From Talinum fruticosum (Eukaryota; Streptophyta; Magnoliopsida; Caryophyllales; Talinaceae), in assembly GCA_021018815.1 (NCBI GenBank), contig JAITYX010000011.1:5408501-5472500 (forward strand): a DNA stretch of 64,000 nt, read 5' to 3'. A program made the translations under genes and the position numbers. Shown one piece after another: positions 32,579-45,517 of this stretch (positions are counted from its first letter, which is position 1; every line of letters begins with the position of its first letter). Under the pieces are notes generated by a model. It was not told the DNA's origin. It searched no databases and was given only the letters and a program-made list of their open reading frames with translations.

Positions 32579-35500
32579 TGATAAGGACCTTATTTGCATT
32601 AGATTTCATGCGATGTTGCTCGTTAGGCACGTAAACTATGTATTTTATATGTCCTCTCGGCACTTGTTTTTTACTCGTAAATAATATAACTTTAGGATTT
32701 TTCCTTGTATTTTATTTACATTTGATAGGAAATAAGCTAAACCCATCAACTTGTAGAAAATAAAGCAAAGGCGATGACTCGATAAATCAGCCTTCAAAGA
32801 TCCACCCTTATCTTGCCGTAGCTATGTTGGAACATTCACACGTCCAAGTGAACTTTCCGCAAGAGTTTCAAAATTTAAAAATAAAGTTTCGAAGCATCAC
32901 GAGTCAAGGTTCAAGCATTCGTGGCATTTTGGGACCAAAACTAACCTCTTGAAGACCCTATACAACAATCACAAGCTGCCAAAATCACCACGAACTAGAC
33001 TCGATGTTGCCCAACAAATGCCAAAGTGAAAAGGGACCGAGAAAAGGACCCACGACCTAACCCACGACCTATGGTGGGTCCCATGGTCTCACTCAAAGCG
33101 TGTGGTGTAGACCATGGTAGCCCTTTTTCCCGATCTGTCTCCTTTTTTTGTCAAGAAAGCAACATAAGCAAGTCCGTGTCACTTGACATGGTCGTGTCAC
33201 TACCTATGTCATTTTGACACGGATGTGTTACCGCCCACCGGGTTAGGGTTGCAGATCACTTTTTGGGTGCTTTGCTACTTTTAAGGCAATTTTGGTAGAG
33301 ATTTAGTAAGAGACTTGTTGAGAGAGATCTTGCTTATCATTTTAGATTTTAATCTAAGGTTATATTTTGCAAAAATAAAGTTCCATTAAGGAGTAATTAG
33401 GTTAGATTAGTGTAGATTTGGTTTGAGGACTGTGGCCATGGAGCTTTGATTTTTATTATTGATTTATATTTAGTTGTTTGATTTATGCAATTTACTTTCG
33501 TTTTTCTTTCTCATGTTCATGCTCATTTTCCATGTCGTTAGTTTAGGCTTTGGTCTAGATTTTGTGATTTTTAATGAGTAGTTTTGTTGGCTTTGGTTTT
33601 TATTAGCTTTTTGATGGCTAATTAGTCATGTATTAGGCTTAGCTACGCTCAAATTATGCTTGTAAAATTGAGTTTTCAATCATACCTACCAAGTGTTGAT
33701 GAAATGCTTGAAAGAACCTTTCATATATATTTTTAGGCGATTGACTTATGCCAAAAGGTGAAGTTAATTTGCTAATGTATAAGGAAGCTTAGTAGTCATG
33801 AGTTTGGTCTGAAAATAGCCCGGACCCATGCTAGGTCCGAGGGTTTCTAACCTTGTGGTATATTTGGGCTACCCCATGAAAATAAGTGGTTAAAAAAGTT
33901 AGACTAGCTCATAACCCATAAAAGTGGCTTGGATTAGCTTTCTTGATGTAGTCGACCATCTCTATTTTCTAACTTAAGTTGGGTAGGTTAGGACCTTCTT
34001 GTATATTTAGCTCATTAATTGACAAAATTCTAACCGAACCTCTTTTGCAGTTTTCTTTTAGTTTAGTTTGATTATTTTGAACCCCATATTTGATTTGGCC
34101 TAACTTGAACCTGGTTAAATTAGGCTCCGACACTTAAAACCCTTATCCCCATGGTTTGACACCCTGGGTACTCACTTGAGGTTCTTTTATTTGTGAGCCC
34201 TAGAAACTAGGCTGTTAGTTCAAATATGGGGTTTTCAATATTGGAGCTTGTTTGAATATTCGAGACTAAGCCTTTGTTTTAAATATATAAAAATGACAAA
34301 AAAATTTGAAAAACAAATCATCCAAATTGCAATTTTCCATTTCATTCAATTTAAGCAAGAGCCTTTTGAAGATGTTAGTCGAGATTGAATGACTATCGTT
34401 CTCAATATGTTCCTTTCACATGTCAAAAATGTTTGCAATGTCGTGCTTCAGTGGTATAACTCTTGAGACTCTAGCCACCCTTGAGTCCTTAAGTTATGAT
34501 AATCTATTGCATTGAATGCTAATGTAATGTGGGGATTTTTTGAGTCTTTGGCTCGTTTTCAATGGCAAACAAAGCATGCTAGTGAGGTTTCTTGATATTG
34601 TTTCCCTTCCCCTTTTGATTTACATGCTCAGTCTCCATGTATCGATTATTTTGAGAATGCATATCATCATCAATCCTCGTATGATCTTGTTATCATGACA
34701 TGAATTAATGCCTATATTATATCTCCCATGATTGTTATGCCAAAGTTGAATGGATGATTGAGAAAATGAATGAGCATTGTGTGGATTTTGATAGTAAAGT
34801 GTTGGAAATAAATGAACGACATACACAAATTTTGAATAGAAATGGGTGTATGATCTATTGCACGAAACTAACCTTAGTCTACCTTTTCCTAGATTTGAGG
34901 TTAGTTTGTGCATTGATTGTGAATAATATATTTTTTTCTTAAATCCGGACTAGAGGAAGAGTCTGACCTTCCCTTAATTTTCACACCATTAATTGCTCGG
35001 GATAATCACTACCATGGGCGAAAGAGTTTGGATTGCTAGAGCGAGATTTTGAAGAGGCTCCTTTAAAGGAGCCATGTGTTGATGATTATATTGAGGCTAC
35101 TATTCCTAGCCTTATGCTTGTTGATCTCCCCTATCCTAAGGCATTTAAGCATGTCCCCATCTCATCCCCTTTACCTCCTTCCATCACCTCCTATGCTTGC
35201 ATTTATGATTCTTTAGGTGACCTTAGAGGGTATAATCCATTCATTGATCCATATGTGTACACCTAAACGACATGCTTAGGAAATTCATACTGATTCATGC
35301 ATTTCACCCTTTAATAAAATTTTCTAGGGCATTTGATAAACGTGAGAGGACACTCATTTTGTTTGCTACATCTTTACTAGTGTTCTCTTACATACATCAT
35401 TATGAGATATATGCACCAGCACACAACAAGCTCCTAAGCGCTTTGGCAACGTTTGAGTTAGAGGCTTGTGTCTTGAGACAAGGAGCGACTTATGTTCCTC

Positions 35501-35690
35501 GAGCATTCCAAGCACATCTTAGAGAGGTCTAGTTCGAGTACAATCACTACCTCACTTGGTATAATCTTTCTTTCCCTCTTCTTTTTCTTTCCTTTTTTTC
35601 TCCTTAATTGTGGATATTTAGGATTATGAATTTTGCTGGTGATCGGTTTGAGGATGAAATTTGGGATATTGTTGAGCCTTGATGGCCAAG
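32579..35690 (+). mobile_element. Decayed LTR-retrotransposon-like region
   Basis: Composition and wording (repeated 'cacgacctaacccacgacct', 'gtgtcacttgacatggtcgtgtcac', long T-rich transcribed tail 33380-33620) are like a plant LTR and leader. An unassigned coding remnant lies at 35033-35532. I could not find a matched second LTR, primer site or RT, so this is a judgement from style only. Confidence 0.35.
35033..35532 (+). pseudogene. Unidentified, probably retroelement-derived coding remnant
   Basis: Two adjacent plus-strand frames. The first contains DDYIEATIPSLMLVDLPYPK and RGYNPFIDPYVYT, ending at a stop at 35264. The second opens within ten bases and contains FSRAFDKRERTLILFATSLL, HNKLLSALATFELEACVLRQ and AFQAHLREV. 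The 'PFIDPY ... AFDK..RTL ... LLSALATFE' layout recalls untitled ORFs seen in some plant Ty3/gypsy elements, but I cannot name a family. A hydrophobic stretch (ILFATSLLVFSYI) lies in the second part. Short, flanked by no gene signals, and probably dead. Confidence 0.35.
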
Positions 35691-36659
35691 ATCACGTTTT
35701 TCATTTTTTTATATATTATGTGTTTTTAATTGTTGGTGGTTTGGTTTTGTATTTATATGTGTGTTTTTTTGTTAGGGTTATTTCCTTTTGTGTTGTGTTA
35801 TTAACATAATGACTCCTTGGCTCCCAACAAGAACATTATGGTTAGTTTGTACTATGAGGGTGGAGAAGTCATATACCCATATTCATGTTTTTTGTGAAAT
35901 TTTCATTTTTTGTATAGTTTTTCTTAATTTTATGGAATGTTGTGCCATTTTGATCGGTTTTAATATGTAGTAGCTTGGTTGTGAGCTTGTATATAGGTAA
36001 TATGTGCATGATTGAACACTTGGCTTATGATGCGATTTTTAATTTTTCACAAGGACTCATATGTGCAATTTTGCATCTATCTTATTCACCAAACCACTAC
36101 TTTGGGGGCTTAGGTTGCTAGGTTGGCATGAGAATCTTTTGTTGACTTAGTGACTTCATAATGCTCATTAAAAAGAGTGATTGTGGAAAAATTCAAAAAA
36201 AAAAAAAAAAAAGAAAGAAAGTGAGTAAAACTGGCAAAGTTGTTTATAACCACTATCTACATCCAAATCTTTAATTGGCTTTGAGTATGTGGTTGCTCTC
36301 CCTTGATTTTTAACAACTCTATTTGAGTTTTAATAAGTGACATGCAGAAGTTAACAAATAAAATCCCTAAAAGAGAAGATGAACTAATTGTATGATTGCT
36401 TTGTGTTTCTCTAGAGTACTTAAAGATGTCAAAAATCAAAGAGCTACCCAGCCAGGCAAAGGGACACATGGAGTCATGTGTGTGTATGTGTATTAAAAAT
36501 TGAAAATCCAAAAAGAAAGTTGAGCATGAAAGTCATCCAAGTAAGTAGAGGGGAACTATGTTTGCTTTAGCAATTTAATTTTCGAGGTTTGATTACACTT
36601 TGCACATGAGCACCAAGGTGTACATATCATTTCATGGTGTTGTGTGGGTGAAAAATAAG
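35691..36659. other. No gene recognised
   Basis: T-rich sequence, an A-run at about 36197-36213 and 'gtgtgtgtatgtgtatt' near 36479. Open frames are short and featureless. Confidence 0.4.
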
Positions 36660-38520
36660 AACAGGGGATGGAATACCGTATACAAATGCTATACCAAATT
36701 GCTTTGTGAAAGAATCAAACCTATCTTGCATTATCTAGTAGATTAGTCATAGGGAGCTTTTATCAGCAAAAGGTCTATTCTACACAAGATCATCATTGTG
36801 AGGATTTGGTCAAACTATATAACAGAAAGGGCACATCCCTAAGTGTGTAATGAAGATTGATTTGAAGAAAGCCTATGACATAATGAGATGGAATTTTCTA
36901 ACTCTACTACATTGTTATGGATTTCTTGCCTGCATGGTTCAATGGATTATTATGACTTGCATGCATATCTACTGCTAGTTTCTCTATAAAGCTCAATGTG
37001 CAACCTTTGGATATTTTCACAATAAAAGAGGATTGAGATAAGGGGATCCCATTTACGCTTTCTTATTTATCCTGAAGTATGAATATCTCAATAGAGCAAT
37101 CAAAGTTGCCATAATATAATCAAGCATCAACTCCACCCTAGATTCAAAGGGTTACAACTGTGTATGAGCTTTGTAGATGACCTATCGTTATTCTGCAAAG
37201 TTGAACCTACTAGAACTCAGTATTTAATGTGTGCTTTTAAACACTTCTGAGGCTGCTCAGGACTTGAAGAAAATCTAGACTAATATCAACCGGTTTGCAT
37301 TGGATAACACAAGAAGTGGAAATTGAGCTATAGCATTATACTAGATTTCAAAAATGTACTTTGCCTGTTAAGTATCTAGGGGTTGTAGTAAAGCAAAAGT
37401 TGGGGAAAATGGATTGTCAAATACTTGTGAATTGAACAACAACAAAAGTTTGTGCTTGCATGCTAGGAAACTTATTTATGTAGGGAAAATCCAACTCATC
37501 AACATTGTTCTGCTACGCATGAGTATATATTGGTGTCAAATATTTATTCTGCCTTTTGCTGTAATTCAAAAGGTTGAACAAGTTTGTAGATAATTTTTTA
37601 AGGGTCAAAGGATGTAAAGAAAACTGCCCTTATATCTTGGAAATCACTTTGCTTACCAAAAAAGGAGACATGGGGATCAAACAGAGAAATGTTGCTCTTT
37701 TAATCAAGAATATCTGACACATTGTGTACAAGACTGACAGTTTGTGAATCAAATGGATACACCAATATTACATAAAGGGAGGAAATATATGGCAATGTAC
37801 AATATCAACTAAAGGATAGCTGATATTAGAGGAAGTTGCTAAAAGTTAGAGACATCATGCTTCAAGGCTTCAACACAGACATTGGATTTTGAAATGGTAC
37901 AACTACTGGCAAATACAAAACTAAATTAGGGTGTGAATGGTTAAGATGCAGACGTGAGATAGTCTAAGGAATAAACTGACTTGGCACACGTACAAAATTC
38001 CTAAATGTGCATTTATATTATGGTTGGTCATGCATCAATGACTCCTAACCAGTGGCAAATGAAGGAATTTTGGTATATGATGTGAACAAACATGTGTTCT
38101 ATGCTCTACTACTGATGAATCACATAGTCACCTATTTTTTGAGTGTAGGTATATTCAGCTGGCATACACTCAGACTCTACTACAGATGATGCATAGACAT
38201 TTTTAGGACACAACATGGGAGAATGGCAAAGGTCCCTATTACAATATAAGGGTACTAAGAGGCAAGCAAATACAGTATATATGGTTGTCAATGTGATTAT
38301 ATACTTCTGTTGGCAACAGAGGACTAGAAGGATTTTCACATAGCATAATAGGGATGCGTTCACACTCAGTATTGATTGTGGTAGGACAATCCAAAACAAG
38401 ATGAGAGGAGTGACACAATAATGTAGGCTTGTCCATCAGGGTATTCCCTGATTAAAAGCTTGTAAATATTTTCCATTTAAGTACGAAATACATACATACC
38501 AACCTTCTACCAAAAATAAA
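36660..38520 (+). mobile_element. L1-type LINE, 5'-truncated and decayed
   Basis: A non-LTR reverse transcriptase can be read across several frames. NTVYKCYTKLLCERIKPILH (about 36672-36730) and a GAFISKRSILHKI type block (about 36757-36790) are followed by the fingers KIDLKKAYDIMRWNFL (about 36850-36900) and GDP (about 37040). The catalytic block appears as FVDDLSLFC (about 37169-37195; FADD in most relatives). VKYLGVVV (about 37367) and a zf-RVT-type tail with ESHSHLFFECRYIQ (about 38117-38158) complete it. The 3' end 'ttgtaaatattttccattt' to 'accaaaaataaaaa' (38459-38522) fits a LINE 3' UTR. The endonuclease domain is absent, as usual for truncated copies. Confidence 0.85.
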
Positions 38521-38522
38521 AA

Positions 38523-40319
38523 TTCCAAGAGAGGCACATATAAGGGTCTAACTTTGTTGCGTATTTTTATTGCACCGAGCTTTATAATCTTCACTTGTGA
38601 AGTTAGTAAACAAATTTATTAAATTGATCCTACGTTAGACGCTTTACCATAATGAAGAATCTTATTTCCCTTTTTTATATTTTATTTAAAATTAAAGTTA
38701 AAATTAATAAATATAGAATAAATATTATTAAGAAATAGAGGTCCCAAAGTTGGTAGAATCACCCTAGAGAGGGGATAAAAGGGTGAATTCTTGACTTCGA
38801 TGTCCTTGACATTGCTGATATTATACTACCAAAAAAAAAAAAAAAAAAAGTCAAGTAAGACTCTCATCAGTGATTACATGACTGATCATATGCGAAGTAC
38901 GAGGTAGTATGATGATATATTAAGTTAAGTATGGTTCATGCAAATTATATTTGACACTTAGCACTCATTAAAGTAAGACTTAGCAGACTCGCCTCAAGGA
39001 GATGTAGTGAACCATGCATATATGTCAAAGCAATATAAAAGATATATATCATCTACAATTACTCAGACAATTTCCACAAATACAAATTCTATATAATTAT
39101 ATATTTGAAGCAGTTGTTGAAAAAAAAATCCATTGTTGGGGAGGAGAGTAATTCATTTGTCCCCAAGTAAAAGAAAAGATAGACAACTTTTCTTTTATTA
39201 TCCCGATTTATAGTTGAAAAACCATATCTTAAAAAGATAATGACTACTTGTCTCGCTAGTAAAATAAAACTTTCCTTTTTAGGGAGGCACTCTTAGCTAC
39301 GTCACAGTTAATAAGTATGCTTATTGAATAAGTTTTAATTAAAACGGGTAATCTTTGAAAAGTTCCCCAAGTAATATGTGATGAAAACAAAGTATATTAA
39401 AAATATTTATGATAATTTATGAGAATAGTTGTCGATCCATAAAATTGTTTCGCTGATGGCCCGTTGTCAATGGATTGGCCTGAAATAGTTGATATTATCC
39501 CTTAAGCACTTAAACGTCTTGTTCAAGAGGGCCAATATATCAAAACTACATCAACCATTAGCAAATAATATCAGATATTTAATGCAAAAATTGTAGTTTA
39601 AGATCCATTATGCAGACGTCGTATTTTGTTCTTATATACATCTGTTATTTACACAAAAAGCACCTAAAACTGAATACACTTCCGTAACTTGGTTCGAGGA
39701 CACGAGTTTTGTTTAATATATTGTGTTGGGTGTTTCTTCCGTATTAATTGAAAGGACAACATTGGAGAAATAAAATTAAGAAAGGGCAAGGATTCTATTT
39801 TTTTTTTTTTTTTTGGGATCAAGAAAGGGGAGGATTTTTGAGATGCCTACAGGTTACAAAAATAAACCCAAGAAAAAACCAATTTTTTCAATACGACAGT
39901 TGCCTATGACATAGGAGATTTGTGTAGTCTTGTTTTGACAAATTTACTGTAGCAACTCTGCAAATTGATGTTAGAGAAATACGACAATTTATGCAAGCTC
40001 GATATTTTTGTTTGGGGAGGGGAGGGGTAAAGAGAGCTCAGCAGATATTCTATTGATTTCATCGATGGAAGTTTTTTTAGAGGATAAATATTAGAATATA
40101 TCTTTTCATGAGAAATTTTCCTAAATTATCATATATTAAAACAGTCAAAATGGAGAGGACGAAATATGTCCAAACAATTAGATTAGTAACTGTATGACCA
40201 AAATGTGCTAACAAGTATATAGCGCAATTGACTTGTCTAATAATGTACACAATCCTAAAGTAAACTTGTTCATAAGGAGGATGGTGTCTTTGATGATGAA
40301 ATCGACTTGCCATGGTTTT
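38523..40319. other. AT-rich intergenic DNA
   Basis: Contains a 19-base A-run (about 38830) and an 18-base T-run (about 39798). No coding similarity on either strand. Confidence 0.45.
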
Positions 40320-40640
40320 GGATAAGGTTTACTTTAGATCCGATAGTTTTTGGGTATGATTTTTGGTCAACTTTCGATCGGGTCGAAATCGGATTGGGTT
40401 AATTTTGGATCAAGCCAAAATCCGATCAAGTCAAATTTCAATTCCTTTCGGGTTGGTTACATAACTTAGAATTTTCAATGAGCTCAATTTATGTGTAGCT
40501 TTGCTGAAATCTTGGTACAGCCACAATCTTTGTCTACTGTGGTTGTCTTTTTGTAGCTTTGTTGAATCCCTAGTACACGCGATGAGCCGTGGGGATACTT
40601 ACTATGTCGGATTGGGTTAATTTTGTAGCTTTGTTGAATC
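40320..40640 (+). repeat. Short dispersed and duplicated repeat segments
   Basis: 'ggattgggttaattttg' occurs at about 40391 and 40610. 'tttgtagctttgttgaatccc' occurs at about 40550 and 40623, with a related 'tgtgtagctttgctgaaatc' at about 40491. The block looks like a rearranged interspersed repeat; class unknown. Confidence 0.5.
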
Positions 40641-40929
40641 CCCAAAATAAGTCTATTAATATAATGAACCATGTAAAAGTAGTTGTATTATGTTTTGCTT
40701 TGATTTTCGGATACTTACTGTACCCATGGATCATTTATCCAATATAACTCAGACTTGAAAACTCAAGTGATAATGACTCATTTAAACAGCCTATTCAAAC
40801 TCGTTAATACAAACAGTTAACACTTGTTTTTCAAATAGATTTTACATATACTTCATGCATTTAGTTATGCAATTATTTTCAACATGCTTAAAATTAATTT
40901 AATTTTCATTAGAAGAGCTAAATGCATTT

Positions 40930-41150
40930 ACCTAAAATGTACTCCATCTATTTTAAAATATGCGACACTTTAACTAACTCTTTTCGTTTCACTGACATGT
41001 GTCACTTTATAATTCTAAGGACATATTAATTATTAGTTTAATAATTTTATCCTTATTACTTTTTTTTATTTTTTACTAATTTTTTTAAATTTTTAATAAA
41101 ATTTTAAGATAACTTGATCTTTTAATATAAATTTTATCATAAATTTTATA
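40930..41150. mobile_element. Stowaway-like MITE end
   Basis: 'gtactccatctattttaaaatatgcgacac' resembles the CTCCCTCCGT-type ends of Tc1/mariner (Stowaway) MITEs. The opposite end was not located, so this may be a fragment. Confidence 0.3.
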
Positions 41151-41489
41151 TTTTTTTATATTCTTTTATAATATTAAAATGACAAATAAATATTACCATG
41201 GCTAAGGAGGCAAAGTCTGGCCAGAGCATTGTGCGGTACAATATGGAGTAGGGTGACAGGGACAAAAAAGAAGCAGAAGTCTCGTTTTCAGGAAGTGATC
41301 CACATTTCGAGGAAATAAATTTATCGCTTAATTGGTGTTGACTGGTATAGGTAAGGTCGGACTCTCGGAGAAAGCAATTTCTTGAGGTAATATTGCTACA
41401 AACATTCATGTACATAGAGCTTTGAGTTCTTCTGACAAAATAAAAATAAAAATAAAAATAAAAAAATAAATTGAGATATGATAGGTATA

Positions 41490-42790
41490 TCCTTTTACAA
41501 TTTTGTTTATTATAATTGTCGCCTTAGGACAATAGATAAAAATTATTTATATCAATTTAAATAAAATCTCATTTTAATAAATTTATTAATATATTTTCTT
41601 TTCAAATAAGATATTTTTATCTTCCAATTAAATTCTATTATCTAATTTTTTTAAATTATTTATTTTTTTAATAAAAATTTACCTAATTATAAATTCTACC
41701 ATTTTATTTTATCATAATTCATTCACATCACCTCGTGACTGGTGCCCCTTTTTTGAGATTACCCTTCATTTATTGATGACCTACTTCCATTAACATAATA
41801 GGGTGCCACTTTCTTGTCCTCCCATTCTTTTTTCTTTTTTAAAATTTGTATGTGTTTTACCACTTTCATTCATTAGAATTTACATGAAAGTTGTCCCAGA
41901 GTAAGCTTGTAATCAGCCATGGAATTAGTTTTCCCTTCCCAGGAATGACAAATTTTGCAGTTCTGTTCAAGTATCATTCGTAACTACTTTTTCTCTTCTG
42001 CAACATTCAACTGTAGAAAATAATAGGATTTTTTTTCTTAAAAAAAAAACTATAGAATTCAGGGATACTTAGCTCAGGTGGGAGTTCCAGATTTCCCAAT
42101 CATGATCAACGTGATTTTGAGCCCAGAAGAAGGATGTTTGAGAAAGCCAAAGCAGCACGAGGATAATTGTTGTCCTTGAGGACATTAGCATCTATGTAAA
42201 AGTCTCCATGAACAATTTCTATAAAGTGGCGTCAGTCACGAGGTGAGCTGAACGAATTCTGATGAAAAGAATGATAGAATTTATAATTAGGTAAATTTTT
42301 ATTAAAAATGAAATAATAATTTGGAAAGAATTAAATAATGTAATTTAACATGGAGATTAAAAATATGTTACTTAAAAGGAAGCATATTAATAATTTTATT
42401 AAAATAATATTTCATTCAAATGGATATAAATAACTCTTATCCATCTATCTTACGATGACGGTTAACAAAACTGTTAAAATATCTCTTGATAGTTTTTTAA
42501 ACTTTACTCCTTTAATAATAAAAAATTAATTTTGCTAACCGTCGCCCTAAGAGCGATAAATAAGAGTTATTGATATTCATTTGAAATGGAATGTTATCTT
42601 AAGATAATTATTAATATATTTCTTTTTTAAATAATTTTTTTATCATCCTATTAAATCCCATTATCTAATTCTTTTTCAATAGAAATTTACCTAACTGAAA
42701 ATTCTACCATTTTTTATCAGAATTTATTTACCCGTGATTAAAATTTCTACTACTTTTTTTGGATCAAAAAAATTCTACTATTTTTTTTAT
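41490..42790. repeat. Three-arm foldback array (+/-/+ copies of a unit of about 270 bp)
   Basis: Arm A (41490-41765, plus) contains 'gtcgccttaggacaatagat' and '...aaaaatttacctaattataaattctacca', ending 'cacctcgtgactggtgcc'. Arm B (42225-42490) is the same unit inverted: its reverse complement reads 'ccgtcatcgtaagatag...', shares 'aaaatttacctaattataaattct' type sequence and ends 'cacctcgtgactgacgcc'. Arm C (42530-42790, plus) repeats it again ('ccgtcgccctaagagcgataaataagag'). B and C face each other across about 60 bases, so a transcript would fold into a long hairpin. Confidence 0.75.
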
Positions 42791-43170
42791 CAGATTAGGC
42801 GCCACTATTAATTCATTGACCCGTGATTGTTAAAAATTCTACTTTTTTTGGATCAAAAAATTCTACTATTTTTTTGGATCAAAAAAATTCTACTATTTTT
42901 TTATCAGATTAGGCGCCACTATTAATTCATTGACCCGTGATTGTTAAAAATTCTACTATTTTTTGGATAAAAAAATTCTACTATTTTTTATCAGATTAGG
43001 CGCCACCATTTTTTATCAGAATTCATTGACCGTAATTAAAATTTCTGCCATTTTTTATCAGATTAGGGACCCCTTTCTTTAGGTCAGCCTCCACTTTTCT
43101 TCAGCTCCCTTTTTTTTCTTTTTAAAAATTTTTATATGGCCCACTTTCATTCATTAGCATAATTTGGCGG
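42690..43170 (+). repeat. Tandem 'aaattctactattttttggatc' and 'ggcgccactattaattcattgaccc' repeats
   Basis: 'cagattaggcgccacta' recurs at about 42793 and 42907, with a variant at about 42994. The short unit 'ttttggatcaaaaaaattctacta' recurs four or more times between 42760 and 42985. The array extends arm C. 43075-43170 resembles 41755-41880 (shared 'cttttttctttttaaaa' and 'cactttcattcattag'). Confidence 0.8.
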
Positions 43171-43289
43171 CATTTCTACTCCCTCCAAAATTTTTTATGA
43201 CCTAGAAATTGGCGCATCCAAAGTTTGGCATAAATTTGTTTAAGGCAATTAAGGCCACTTCATCATCTAACTTCATCTTACATACATGA

Positions 43290-45517
43290 TCATCAGTTAA
43301 CAGGCATGATGAACATTGATTTGAATGAATTCGAAATAAGGATGAGTCTTTCATGATCAAACCTTCGACAGTGAAGAAGCCCATCTATTTTACAAAACTT
43401 ATGCAGAATGACGTGGTTTATAATTGTTAAAGATCTATCAAAGAAAAAAAAAAACAAGATAGTAATGCGTGATTTCTCTTACAGTAGAGCAAGGAGAAAG
43501 CCAATCAAACTAGGTGACGCTTCCAAAGATCAAAGAAATATGGAATCCTCTAGGTGTGAGTGCAATGCCCATATGCGTATCACATTAAGGAGATCATTTG
43601 AAATATTTTCCGATGACATGTGATGAAATTTGTCAAAGAGCACAATCATCCACTTCTTTCGCTGAATAAAATGCACTTTTTTCCATCTAATAGAATCATC
43701 ACCCCTGAGGACGAATTTGTTTTTTTTTTTTTTGTTATATAAGGAAGTCGGACTCTCAATCAAACAAATAATTTGAGTTATGGAGTTTAAAAAAAAAATT
43801 GAACGTGGTGGTCTTCCATTCATTGAAAAGGATATCCACAATTTATTTACAAATGTAAAGAAAATGATTGGAGTTGATGATGCCAAGGACTTGATTGGGT
43901 GTATGAAATTAGCAAAAGAAGATAATTTCAGGTTCCAGTATGCATATACCATTGACAAAGAAATGAGGCTTAAACACTTGTTTTGGTGTCCTCATTAGAG
44001 TTTTGATTGGTACAACAAATATGGCGATGTTGTTGTCTTTGAAACCTCTTACAAAGTTAATGCATATGATATGCCTTTGTGCATTATTCGTTGGTATCGA
44101 CAACCATAGAAATACAATTTTATTTGGATTTGCATTGTTACGTAATGAAACCACTTCGACTTTTATGCGGTTGATGAAGGTACTTTTTAATTTTTATTTC
44201 ATTGACACATACATGATACATATATAAAATATTCGCTCTTTTTCATAAAAAAAAACCTTATTAGCTCTTATTATAATGTTGTGCTACCATTTAAACTTAG
44301 ACTTTTGTTCAGATATTAGGGAGGCCTTCTAAGACAATTATAACAAATCAAGATCCATGAATGTCCGAAACAATTGCAAGTGAAATGCCTTCTACAAAAC
44401 ATAACTTTTATATATGGCATATCACCACTAAGTTCGGTTGTTGGTTCACGGCTCTTCTTCATAATGAGTATCAAAATTGGTGCAGTGACTTTTACACATT
44501 ATATAAGATGAACTCTCCTGTATAATTTGAGTATAATTGGCCTCTAACCCTTATGAGATACAATTTACAAAACAATAAGCATGTTAAAGGTCTACACCAA
44601 ATCAGGCACTTCGGGTACTAGCTTATCTCCATGATTACTTTTTTGGAGAGATGACAACTACCGGCAAGTCAGAAAGTATAAATGCATTCATCAAGATATT
44701 TATTTCTTCTTACACCAGTTTGATAGATTTTTCCAAACAGGTTTGTATCTTTCACTTGATATTTTTCATTCAATTTTCTAAATTTCTTAAAAATAAAAAT
44801 TAAACTTAATAAATGATGTTTTCATTTCTTTATGGATTTGTATGTATATTAGATAGATGTTGCTATTAAAGAGATAGAGAATAAGCATACAAATAGTATC
44901 ATAGCTTCTACAATTAGACCTACTTTTTTGAAAACGAAGTCACCACTGGAAGAGTAAGCTTGGCAAGTCCTCACGCCATTTGCTTTCAATAAGTTTCAAG
45001 AAGAATTTCAGAGAGCAAACCAATATTTGCTTGTCGGTGTTGAAAAAATGAGTTCATCTTAAGGCATTACAAGGTAGATAGCACAATGCGTGAGGTATTT
45101 TCGGATCAATCTATTATCCTATGCAACTGCAAGAAGTTTGAATTTTGGGGAATAATTTGTTGTCACATATTGCGGGTGTTTTAGAAGGATTTTTTCCAAA
45201 TTCCCCCATTTTATTTACCTTCTCATTGGCATGCTGATGTGTTAGAAGGAGGAGGTGAAGCACAAGAATTAGAAGTAGAAGATTTGTTAGTACAAGAGCC
45301 TATTCAAGGTAATGAAGAGCAGCAAAATGGAAAGGATGTTTTATGTCCACCTAAATCAAAGACAAAAGGCCGCCTAAGAAATGTACGCTTGAAAGAAGGT
45401 AAGGAATTGGCCAAAAAGCAAATCAAGAGCTGTTTAATTTGCAAACAAAATGGTCACACAAAGCCAACATGTTCAAATGTCCAAAATATACACTCAGATA
45501 CTTTTAATATTCCTTAG
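43290..45517 (+). pseudogene. FAR1-related (FRS) / MULE-transposase-like pseudogene
   Basis: Modelled on FHY3/FAR1-type proteins, transcription factors derived from Mutator transposases. Domains in order: a FAR1 DNA-binding domain (FDSEEAHLFYKTYAE at about 43364-43405; RDFSYSRARRKPIKLG; SSRCECNAHMRITLRRSFEI at about 43545-43610; a VKEHNHPLL type HxH at about 43633); a MULE transposase domain (FRFQYAYTIDKEMRLKHLFW at about 43927-43986; YNKYGDVVVFETSYKVNAYD at about 44012-44071; the II.DQD.WMSE block near 44340); a SWIM zinc finger CNCKKFEFWGIICCH (45123-45167); and a C-terminal tail with KSCLICKQNGHTKPTCSN, a CCHC-like knuckle. Introns are likely near 44185-44310 and 44740-44850. Stops (near 43406, 43420, 43998) and shifts break it. 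Confidence 0.8.

Noticed and set aside
38829..38848. A-run considered as the LINE poly(A) tail
   Set aside because: The LINE 3' UTR wording ends about 310 bases earlier (near 38520) with its own A-rich end; the later run has no link to it.
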